Shown here: piece by piece, positions 1-8,405 of the stretch
How the letters are laid out: each line of letters starts with the position of its first letter
Position numbering within the stretch: the stretch's first letter is position 1
DNA from: Gnetum montanum
Taxonomy: Eukaryota; Streptophyta; Gnetopsida; Gnetales; Gnetaceae
DNA: 28,883 nt
Reading direction: 5' to 3'
NCBI GenBank assembly: GCA_015680685.1
Contig: MNCI01002303.1
Coordinates: 463,154-492,036, forward strand
The notes under the pieces: model-generated
What the model was told of the DNA's origin: nothing
Databases searched by the model: none
The model's input: only the letters and a program-made list of their open reading frames with translations
Program-made: the position numbers and the translations under genes

Positions 1-345
1 TACAAGATCATAAGCCACTATATAACACGAGGGCTCATTGTTGGCTTATTCATCAGGAAGCGAATTGCACTATGGTCCATATGTACAAATATCTTATAAC
101 CTAGCACATAATGCCTAAACTTTTCTAACATGTACACCAGTGCCATTAATTCTTTCTCTGTGGTAGTGTAATTCAACTGTGCCCCCACAATGCTTCTACT
201 CATGTAGTGGATATAATATAGACATTTCTTATTGTCTAGCTACGTAAACTCTGATCCTAAGGCATAATTAGATGCATCTATCATGATATGAAATAGTTTG
301 AACCAATTTGGTGCCCATAGGATTAGTGTTTCTACAAGTTTCTTC
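1..345 (-). pseudogene. Gypsy RNase H domain remnant
   Basis: The minus strand encodes a Ty3/gypsy RNase H, the domain that degrades RNA in the RNA:DNA hybrid during reverse transcription. Seen in order are a MIDASNYALGS segment (first acidic residue), the open stretch 203-18 with TTTEKELMALVYMLEKF (the Glu of the family motif), and HMDHSAIRFL (Asp of the family TDHxAL motif, with Met replacing Thr). A TAG stop interrupts the domain just after the MIDAS part. It continues from the RT remnant at 351-860 and runs off the left edge towards an integrase that is not visible. The identification rests on recognised family motifs; the copy is not expected to be active. Confidence 0.8.
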
Positions 346-350
346 TTTAA

Positions 351-860
351 TTATTGGAATGCGTGTTTACATTCCTTGGTCAAAATGAAAGGTGCATGCT
401 TCTTTGTAAGTTTTACCAATGACTTTGCAATTTTGGAGAAATTCTCAATAAACCATTGGTAGTAATTAGTGTGTCCAAGGAATGACCAGACATCTTTTAT
501 GATCTCTAGTTGATGTGTTATTCCTTGGATGATCCTTATCTTTTCTGGGTCTATCTCAATCCCTTTTTTAAAAATTTGGTGTCCTAGCACTATGCCTTCT
601 TGGATCATGAGATGGCTCTTTTGCTAGTTGAGTCATAGGTTTGTCTCTACACATCTCTTCAGTACTTGCTCAAGTCAGTCCAAGGCTTTCTCAAATGTAG
701 CTCCATAGGTGGAGAAGTCATTCATGAAAACTTCAACATCGTTATTGATTTTTTATTGAAAGATACTCAAGACCTAGCATTGAAATGTTGCAGGGGCATT
801 AAATAGGCCAAATGGCATCTTACAATATGCAAAAGTTCCCCAAGGACTCGTGAATGTTGT
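351..860 (-). pseudogene. Gypsy reverse transcriptase, C-terminal half
   Basis: This is the thumb/palm part of a Ty3/gypsy RT. From its 5' end (860) one reads FTSPWGTFAY, then MPFGLFNAPATFQ, the active-site region VFMNDFSTYG, and IQEGIVLGHQIFKKGIE followed by WSFLGHTNYYQWFIENFSKIAK. All are standard gypsy RT landmarks. The active-site pair is Asn-Asp here where the family has Asp-Asp, and several stop codons lie near 600-720. The domain is cut at 860 by the younger LTR element. Its N-terminal half resumes at 7114 in a frame that agrees once a single target-site copy is counted. Confidence 0.85.
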
Positions 861-1039
861 TGTTAAGGCCAACCTCACCCATGCTAGGCATAGGACCTTG
901 TTTGAACAAGTTTAATATCACAAAAAAATTAAAAAAAAATCTCGACATAAACCATAAAACTTAAGGCTTATATTTTTTTTCTCATTTTCTTCTTTCAGTT
1001 TTACCGTGTTGCGGTTGACATGGCAAAGGAAATTGGTGG

Positions 1040-1077
1040 TTTAGGGTTAGGGTTTCTTCCGTAGGGCCACTATAAAG
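1040..1077 (+). promoter_or_regulatory. LTR promoter: telo-box pair and TATA box
   Basis: Two overlapping plant telomere-type motifs (TTTAGGGTTAGGGTTT, 1040-1055) lie about 16 bp before TATAAAG (1071-1077). The arrangement is conserved in the 3' LTR (6352-6388), as expected for the U3 promoter that starts the genomic RNA. Telo-boxes are known in promoters of plant growth-related genes; their role here is inferred. Confidence 0.6.
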
Positions 1078-1523
1078 AGGGGCAGGAATTGACAACAAGA
1101 GGGGGAGAAAAACTGCAAGTCTCTCGTAGATGGTAGTCTCTCTCTACATTGCAGAAAACAGGATGCAAGCGGGTGGTCAACAGTAGCGGTGCTAGCGCTG
1201 TCACAGGTGTAGCTAGCACAGGGTAGTAATCAGGGCCTCCATGGTCTCCACCAGTGCAATACAACAGTCTTCTCTCTTCTACCGGAAATGGAAGACGCTT
1301 GTTGTAGTGGACAACTAGTGCGCACTGAGAGCACGTGGCTGATAAAATTGCTTGTGCATTACTGTTCCAAGTCAAAGTTGACGATGGTGGTAGACAACGG
1401 AGGTCTCTCCTCTTCCAATCAGCAAGAGCAGGAGATCCTGAGTAGAACCCACATCAGGAACCAAAAACCACATCAGAACCAGAAACTCAGAGCATGAGAT
1501 AAACTTTAATTTAATTTGAATTG

Positions 1524-1671
1524 TTTTGTATTGATTATTGTACTCCAAAATTGCACAAATATTTAATTTTGATTTTTAATTATTTTACTATGTTTTNATT
1601 TTGTATTGATTATTGTACTCCAAAATTGCACAAATATTTAATTTTGATTTTTAATTATTTTACTATGTTTT
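1524..1671 (+). repeat. 75-bp-period tandem duplication around an N
   Basis: Segment 1524-1596 is repeated at 1599-1671 with an N at 1597 between the copies. The 3' LTR has only one copy at the matching place (about 6839-6911). This pattern suggests two contig ends joined without trimming their overlap. Confidence 0.8.
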
Positions 1672-1874
1672 TCAAGATATAATAGAACTTTCCTAAAATT
1701 AAATTTAAGTTTTCAATATTGCGTTTAAAATATTATTATTATTGTTTGTCACATAACTCTTTCCAGTTGAGACTATTCCCGAGTTTCTGTACCCATACGG
1801 GAGGCGCCCTAAGCTATAGTCTCCTAAAACGAGTTTTCATAGGTGTTCGCGTGTCCAAAATTTACGCATCAACA

Positions 1875-2240
1875 CCTTTTTGGCACAAGAAGGAGGGCAG
1901 TTTCTCAACCTTTTCTTTTTTTAGAAAAAAAATTTATTATCATTTTTTTTACTGTTTGTTTTATTTTTGCCTCCCTATTTTCAGTTTTATTACTCTATTT
2001 TAGTTTCATTTTCAAATCTCCAATTTATATTCTAGCAATCCTTTTTAATTTGTTTTTCTAAAATTTAATTGAGGTGATTTAAATTATTTTACTTTTAATT
2101 TACTTTTATGAAATTTTGTAATTTCAGTTTTACTTTTAAAACTTATAAAAAAATAAAAATATAGCATTCAAATGTTTTTTTCATTTTCTTTACTTTTCAC
2201 AGTTTATTAGCATTTTACATTTCCTGTTATTTTTCATTGT
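1875..2240 (+). other. Untranslated leader with primer-site-like start
   Basis: The leader lies between the 5' LTR and gag. A TGG-initiated sequence, TGGCACAAGAAGGAGGG at 1881-1897, sits 6 bp after the LTR, where a tRNA primer binding site is expected. I could not assign the primer tRNA. The rest is T-rich and holds no credible gene. Confidence 0.5.
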
Positions 2241-3953
2241 ATGAGTGACTTTTCTTACAGAACATCTCAACAAAGAACTCATACTCCTACCCCTAGTCAA
2301 CCAGCTACTCGTCAATTTACTTTGAGAAAACAGTGAGCTTCACTTTTTCAAAGTTCAATTCCTAAAAAACCTCGGACTAAGATGGAAGCCCATCAACCCC
2401 CGGCTCCCTTAGTAAGAAACCCTTTTAACTTTCACAATTATCATGACATAGCAAAATCCCTTCAAAACATAAACCTATTCTTTAATCCTGCAACCCCTAC
2501 GAATGATGTCTGCCAACACATACAATGTTTTGAAACCTTACTATGGATCCACAACATTATACATAATGATGTGGCATGCAGAGTGTTCGTAACAACATTT
2601 AGAACCAAAGCAACTCAATGGTTCTTAATGCTTCCTAATGCCTCTATTAACACATGGAAAGAATTCAAAAACAAGTTTTTGAATCAATTTGACAAATTTA
2701 CAAGCCCTTCTATCGCATCAAGCAACTTTATCAGCCTAAAAAAGCTACCTGGGGAAAATGTTAGGGATTATAACCTTAGATTCCTTCATCAACTAGCCTA
2801 TGTGCCAAATGAGATGCAACCACAACTAGATGGTATCCTCAACTTCTATCTCAATATTATTGATCCATTCTTCACTTATGCCATCAAATCTGATCCTAAC
2901 ATAATGGAAATACAAGGTGCAATGTCAAAAGCTATGGAATTAGAGGAAATAACCCTTATGAATAGTATCCAAACCCAATTTGGGATGATAAGTGTTAGTA
3001 ACCCTATGTAATCAAACCCACTCCTACCAACTTTTCAAATGTCTAATGTTATGCCTCAAGCTATTTCTCCTTTTCAATCAACTCAACCTTTAAGTAATTA
3101 CTCACAAGGCCTCATGTCCTCTTCATTCTTACCATCCAACACCGGTTTGAATGATGACCAATCAAAAGCCTTGATTCAATCCATTATAAACCCAAACAGG
3201 ACATCAAATTCTGTTGAACCACCAACCCAAATCCAAGATCAGATGATCCAAATACTCACTTCACTACAAAAACTATCCAATGAAGTGGTCGAGCTAAAGA
3301 GAAACAATAACAAAGGCCCTATACAACCAGAAAAACCAATTGTATTAATCAACGATGATTATTGTCATCTTCATAATACGAGGCAACATTCCGAAAAGAC
3401 TTGTCCTCAATTCATGGCATTGTATGGTGATAATCCCCAAGGGCAACAAAATGGGAAAACCCCTATCATGGTCCTTAATGTACCTCATGAGACAGAAAAT
3501 GAAGAGGTTTCCTCATTAGAACAAGTTATGGCAGGCAACCCTAACCCACACAACACTCGCTACCGCAAAATTAGTGACATTATGAATGCTACACAACAAC
3601 AAACTAGGAACAATTCCTATACACCTCCAAATAGAAGAGTTCCTAGTCAAAACAATGCAAACAACCAATCCGGGTCATCCCAAGTAATTGCCCCACAACG
3701 ACCAATCCCCCCTTCTATACTTAGAAGAGTTCCATCTCAACAAGAAGCCAAAGATGAATATAAGAATTATGATTTGGTTGAGGACTTAAAAAGAGTTAAA
3801 GCCAACATTTTGATGTATGACCTCCTACACTTTAATGAAATGAAAGAAGTGATTTGGGATATGGTTCATATACCTGTAGCCCAAAGAGAAAAATTCCCAA
3901 TTCCTACAAGGCAAGTTCACTTTGTAGAAAGTCATAACACATTATCAGTATAG
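2241..3953 (+). pseudogene. Gag polyprotein of nested gypsy element
   Basis: Gag is the capsid/nucleocapsid precursor that packages element RNA. The reading frame starts at ATG 2241 (MSDFSYRTSQQRTHT...) rather than the later Met at 2382, because codons upstream of 2382 keep gag-like Pro/Thr/Gln composition and are broken only by one TGA at 2334. The capsid-type retrotransposon gag domain lies at about 2400-2950, with ATQWFLMLPNASINTWKEF as its core, followed by NKFLNQF. A zinc-knuckle-like C-x2-H-x4-H-x4-C array lies at 3363-3404. In-frame stops are at 2334 (TGA), 3009 (TAA) and 3951 (TAG), with no frameshift. The same frame runs on into the protease. Confidence 0.88.
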
Positions 3954-3956
3954 AAC

Positions 3957-4412
3957 GTGGATAATTCCATGTCTAGCAAAAAGGATCATCCCCCTTTCCT
4001 AACCACTTTGATTATTTTAGGAAAGAATGTCCATAATTATTTAATGGATTCTGGTGCAACTGTTAGTGTTATGCCTCTTGACGTTTGTAACGCTTTAGGA
4101 GCACAAATGTTACCACAAACTAAAAGTGTGATTCAACTCGATGGATCTAACAAACCTATGGTAGGGTTATTAAAAGAAGCAAAGGTACAACTTAACCAAT
4201 ACCCTACATTTACATGTTATACGGATATCTTAGTAGTTGACATGAAACCCACATATGGTGTGCTCTTATCTAGGAATTTTGGAGCTAAGTTTGGGGGCTT
4301 CTTTAGGTCATATTTCTTAAAATTATTGATCCCTATCAAAGGAAAATTTGAATACATGACTATACCTCGAGAACCCTTCTACAAACAAGTAGTAACAACC
4401 TTGGATCAATAA
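3957..4412 (+). pseudogene. Retropepsin-like protease of nested gypsy element
   Basis: This aspartic protease would cleave the Gag-Pol precursor. NYLMDSGATVSVMPLDVC carries the catalytic Asp of the D-S-G-A motif (Asp codon at 4047-4049), and the flap and C-terminal part follow (VVDMKPTYGVLLSRNF). It shares one reading frame with gag, separated only by the TAG at 3951, and ends at a TAA at 4410. The catalytic motif itself is intact, unlike that of the older minus-strand element. Family assignment is by motif. Confidence 0.85.
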
Positions 4413-5135
4413 AATCAATCTTTGGAAGATTGAAATGCTAATCTTTATGTTGGGGTTATTGAGGTTGAGTGTAGTGAACATGTTGAAAATGACTATGTGA
4501 GTGGAACTACAAAAAATCCTATCTCTTATGCAGATCCCATCCAATCCTATCAAAGTTCTAGAGAAGGTGAAGAAAACTATGGAGACACCTTGCCTTATCA
4601 ACAACACGATGGATTTTGTCTAAGTGATCCACCACCTTTAGGGGAAGACAAAGATATAAATAAGACCTTACCTCTTAAAACATTTGAAGGTGTGCTAAAT
4701 TTTAACAACACATCCATGGAACATTCTCCTAGAAAAGCTATATCCGATGACCCACCAAAACCTAGACCTATCATTGAAACTTATATTAAAGAAAAACTTT
4801 ATAGAAAATGATCAAGCAAGATAAGTGTAGGTCTTGATTTTCATAATCTTAAGCATCAACAAATTGTCAAGAGATGGTTCGATAAAAAATATGCAGCTAA
4901 AAATTTTCAAGTAGGTGATCTAGTCCTTAAGAGAGATAGAGCGTCTGGTCAAACTGGCCCTCAAACTAAGTTTTCACCTATGTGGTCAGGTCCATTCCAA
5001 ATTGTAGACATCACTGCCCCAAATGTGTTTAAGATTGCTGATTTGCAAGGATATAGGTTGAATAGGAATTTTAATGCATTTCATTTGAAACATTTCTACT
5101 CAGGTACCCCACGTGGGCATCTGGTAGATTCTTAG
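4413..5135 (+). pseudogene. Linker fused to integrase C-terminal end
   Basis: After the protease the same frame passes through an acidic, Pro-rich linker (about 4413-4808; stops TGA 4431 and TGA 4809) and then directly into the C-terminal end of a gypsy integrase, closing at TAG 5133. Recognisable integrase-end motifs are QQIVKRWFDKKYAAKNF, VGDLVLKRDRA, FSPMWSGPFQIVDI and FNAFHLKHFYSG. Between protease and integrase end a gypsy element normally has roughly 2.5-3 kb coding for RT, RNase H and the integrase zinc finger and catalytic core. None of that is present. The deletion junction therefore lies near 4809-4830 and has kept the frame. Confidence 0.82.
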
Positions 5136-6140
5136 TTGCATGTTTTCTTCCCCTTTTTCTTTGCATTTCATATGTATATTGTTGTATTTCCATATTTTGC
5201 TTGCATTTTCATCATTTCTTTCTTAACATATTGTTTTGATTATTATGTTCTTCATATGATTTTAATAATCATTTTTCATTTGAGTTACTAGAAATTGGCT
5301 ATCTTAACACCATTGGAAAATAATGTAGGTATAATATAATTTATTATTACTATAATATAATGCTATAAATTCCACTTTATATTTTATAAATACTATAACT
5401 CATTCCATTTGATTCCAAGGTTTCAGTTTATTTGTTATGTTAGATTATGGAGCATTAGATTTATACAAACTTATCATGTTATCATCATGATCATGTGAGT
5501 GTAGGATATGTGATGTTGGAGAGTGGTTAGTCATAATTACTAGGTGACCTTGGAAAATTCTATCCTTTCCTCTCATAAGCCCAAGCCCTTAGGTATGATG
5601 ATCCATAGCTATCCTATGAAAAATGGGGTGAAGTGTGTTCATTTCTACTTGAGAACCCTTAGCCACCCAGGAGACCTGCTATGATGCCACCAATCAAAGG
5701 CACATACACGAGGGTTGAACTGCACCATGGGCAATGTTTCCAAAAGGACCATGCTCTTTGGCAGTGCAGCTAATCGGCCAGACTCGTGTTGGAATTCCTA
5801 CCTCAAGAATGAAGTACACCATAAGCAAAGTTTTCTTAAAAAACCATGTTCGTTAGTAGTGTAATAAGTTCTTGAGTGTGATGGGGTCCGATAGCAATCC
5901 TCACCCTAACCTCTGTTTCNAGATCTTGGTTAAAATAACAATAAATTATATTTAGATTTTAATGGTTGTTTGGATGGCCTATGTTGGTGTCTCTTTCGAT
6001 TATTTGGTTATTTTGATCATGTTTAGAACATTATAGTTTACTTTCAAGTTTGCATTTCTGGTTTCATGTTGTTTTGTTTCCCCATCCGTTGCATTCTCAT
6101 TCAAAAGTTTATGGTCCTTGCACTTGCATGCAATCTGTAG
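5136..6140 (+). other. Non-coding spacer before polypurine tract
   Basis: About 1 kb without a credible gene lies between the integrase end and the PPT. Its last 200 bp or so match, in inverse orientation, the internal remnant at 23088-23310 in the receptor gene intron, so it belongs to the element and is not foreign. An N stands at 5920. Confidence 0.7.
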
Positions 6141-6153
6141 TTTGGGGGCTAAG
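6141..6153 (+). other. Polypurine tract
   Basis: TTTGGGGGCTAAG lies immediately before the 3' LTR (TGTTGAGG at 6154). This is the usual site for plus-strand DNA priming. The same motif, inverted, abuts the left LTR of the intronic copy at 23088. Confidence 0.75.
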
Positions 6154-7113
6154 TGTTGAGGCCAACCTCACCCATGCTAGGCATAGGGCCTTGTTTGAAC
6201 AAGTTTAATATCACAAAAAAATCAAAAAATTAAAAAAAATAAAAATAAATAAAAATCTCGACATAAACCATAAAACTTAAGGCTTTTTTTTCCTCATTTT
6301 CTTATTTCATTTTTACCGTGTTGCAGTTGACATGGCAAAGGTTGTTGGCAGTTTAGGGTTAGGGTTTCTTCTGCAGGGTCGCTATAAAGAGAGGCAGGAA
6401 TTGGCAACAAGAGGGGGAGAATAGCTGCAAGTCTCTCGAGGACGGTAGTCTCTCTTTGCACTGCAAAAAATGGGATGCAGGTGGGTGGTCAACAGCAACG
6501 ATGCTAGCATGGTCGTAGGTGTAGCCAGCATGGGGCAGTGATCAGGGCCTCCACGGTCTCCACCAACATGATACAGTAGTCTTCTCTCTTCTGCCAGAAA
6601 TGGAAGACGCTTGTTGCAGTGGACGGCTAGTGTACACTGAGAGCACGTGGTTGATAAAACTGTGGGTGTGTCACTATTCCAAGTAAAAGTTGACGACGGT
6701 GGCAGACAATGGAGGTCTCTCCTCTTCCAATCAATAAGAGCAGGAGATCCTGAGTAGAACCCACATCAGGAACCAAAAACCACATCAAAACCAGAAACTC
6801 AAAGCACGAGATAAACTTTAATTTAATTTGAATTTTGTTTTGTATTGATTATTGTACTCCAAAATTGCACAAATATTTAATTTTGATTTTTAATTATTTT
6901 ACTATGTTTTTCAAGATATAATAGAACTTTCCTAAAATTAAATTTAAGTTTTCAATATTGCATTTAAAATATTATCATTATTGTTTTTCACATAACTCTT
7001 TCCAGCTGAGACTATTCCCGGGTTTCCGTACCCATACGGGAGGCGCAATAAGCTATAGTCTCCTAAAACGAGTTTTCATAGGTGTTCACGTGTCCAAAAT
7101 TTACGCATCAACA
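6154..7113 (+). repeat. 3' LTR of nested gypsy element
   Basis: This 960-bp LTR runs from TGTTGAGGCC to GCATCAACA. It repeats the 5' LTR, including the telo-box and TATA segment, with scattered substitutions and only one copy of the 73-bp AT-rich segment. It is followed by GTTTT, the imperfect target duplication. Confidence 0.9.
6352..6388 (+). promoter_or_regulatory. 3' LTR telo-box and TATA box
   Basis: TTTAGGGTTAGGGTTT (6352-6367) and TATAAA (6383-6388) are the counterpart of 1040-1077. In a 3' LTR this promoter would read out into the older element's DNA on its right. Confidence 0.5.
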
Positions 7114-7552
7114 GTTTTCTTGTCCTAGTCTTCTAGCACGATTTAAATTTGGTTATAACCACGATAACCATCCAAGAAACTATAATAATAATGCCCAGAT
7201 ATGGTATCTAACACTTAATCTACAAATGACAAAGGAAAATGATCCTTAAATGTTGCCATATTTAATAGCCTAAAGTTGATGCAAACTCACCATTTTCCAT
7301 CCTTCTTTGGTACCATGACGAGTCGGCCAACCCACTTACTATTCACGATTAGATAGATGAACCCTTATTTGAGGAGTTGTTCTATCTCCTTCTTGATGAT
7401 TTATTTTACTTTAGGGTTCAACCGCCTTTGCAGTTGCCTTCTAGGCTTCATGGCTAGGTCAGTGTAGATGAGATGCTAACATATCCTTAGATCGATTCTT
7501 GTTAGCTCTGGATATGACCAAGCAAAGGCTATCAACCATTTATTCATCACTT
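7114..7552 (-). pseudogene. Gypsy reverse transcriptase, N-terminal half
   Basis: The minus strand carries the fingers/palm start of the RT whose second half is at 860-351. Recognised blocks are IIKKEIEQLLK, WVGRLVMVPKKDGKW, CINFRLLNMATFKDHFPLSF and YYYSFLDGYRGYNQI, the last containing motif A with its catalytic Asp. In-frame stops replace codons that are Gln or Arg in the family (for example after KKDGKW and in the Q of VDQ), the pattern left by C-to-T change. The domain ends abruptly at the younger element's 3' LTR. Confidence 0.85.
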
Positions 7553-7929
7553 TTAACAACTTTTCTTTTTTTTAGGAGAAAGTTTAGCATTAATGATGAT
7601 TGGTTTACCATTCTTTAAAATGGCATACTCCATACCAGCCAGTAAAGTTTTTAGTTCTAAGGGCTTCTGCTTGAAGTGATCAAGGATCTCCAACTCTCCC
7701 CAATATGTATCATCATCTTCATTAGAGAGTTGGGAATGAACTTGTTTAATTTTTTCTATTGCTTTAACATATGCACATGTTAAACTCTCAGTTGGTTCCA
7801 TGCATATTGTGTTGCTATTTGAATCAACTATCAGCCACTAGGTGCCTTCTTGCTTTGTGGCTGCTACGTACAAACACCGTTGAATATTAATTTCTTGTGC
7901 ACACTAATTGCATGCCTTAATGAATGTGC
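7553..7929 (-). pseudogene. Protease-RT linker of older gypsy element
   Basis: This is the linker typical of plant gypsy Pol proteins. An open stretch (7801-7553) contains PLELKTLLAGMEYAILKNG and PIIINAKLS, matching the family's LELKPLP..LKYAFL...LPVIIS pattern upstream of RT. The block is in collinear order between protease and RT, and a short open run upstream reaches the protease end near 7930. Confidence 0.7.
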
Positions 7930-8405
7930 TTTTGATGGACTAAATCTTTTGCAGGAAATTGCACCTGTTATTGCTATACACAATGCATGGAATACACTTC
8001 TTCTTTATTTTTCCTAGCTCATTTTCCTTGGATATTTTTAAGGTTAGGTCCCTTATTCCCATTCGTGCATTGACCATGCTTAACCAAGCCCTTCACATAA
8101 TGATGGGGAAGTCACTTTTGCAATTGTCCACCTTGATTACTAGAAAATCAGCGAGATAGGACCACCCACAGACTATGATCATAATGTCCTCTACTCATCC
8201 CAAAGGAATAGTAATCGACTAATTTGCTAATTCTAAATAGATGTTGCTCTTCTTAAGAGGTGGTAGGTTCTAGGCTTTATACATATCATGCGAGATGAGG
8301 TTAACCCCAGAACTAGAGTCAAGAAGAGCTTTGCATGACTCTTGTCCAACAATTTGTAGATAAATGAGTGGACTTCCTAGATTAGATCTTTTTTTTCTGG
8401 AAGGT
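7930..8405 (-). pseudogene. Retropepsin of older gypsy element
   Basis: On the minus strand, SPLIYLQIVGQESCKALLD leads into the active site, followed by GVNLISHDMYKA, LPPLKKSNIYLELAN, a hydrophobic ADFLVIKVD strand and NARMGIRDLTLKIS. This is the order expected for the aspartic protease of plant gypsy Pol. The active-site triplet reads Asp-Ser-Ser instead of Asp-Ser-Gly (Asp codon complementary to 8318-8320). Four in-frame stops follow, at family Trp, Gln, Arg and Gly positions. The enzyme cannot be functional. Confidence 0.78.

Larger units (their letters stand above)
861..1874 (+). repeat. 5' LTR of nested gypsy element
   Basis: The left LTR begins TGTTAAGGCCAACCTC and ends TTTACGCATCAACA. 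It aligns along its length with 6154-7113. It is about 54 bp longer than the right LTR because it contains a 73-bp segment twice (1524-1596 and 1599-1671) on either side of an N at 1597. The start has TGTTAAG where the 3' LTR has TGTTGAG. Confidence 0.9.
861..7113 (+). mobile_element. Non-autonomous Ty3/gypsy element nested in RT
   Basis: This LTR element is complete in outline: 5' LTR 861-1874, primer-site-like sequence at 1881, a gag-protease-integrase-end reading frame at 2241-5135, about 1 kb of non-coding sequence, a polypurine tract at 6141-6153 and a 3' LTR at 6154-7113. The LTRs start TGTT and end GCATCAACA. The 5-bp flanks are GTTGT (856-860) and GTTTT (7114-7118), an imperfect target duplication. 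RT, RNase H and the integrase core are absent, so movement would have depended on enzymes supplied by another element. A related, more deleted copy lies in the receptor gene intron at 22483-23621. Confidence 0.88.

Noticed and set aside
1719-2061. Two plus-strand open frames over the LTR/leader junction
   Set aside because: Phe-rich low-complexity frames from T-rich DNA, overlapping the LTR end; not genes.
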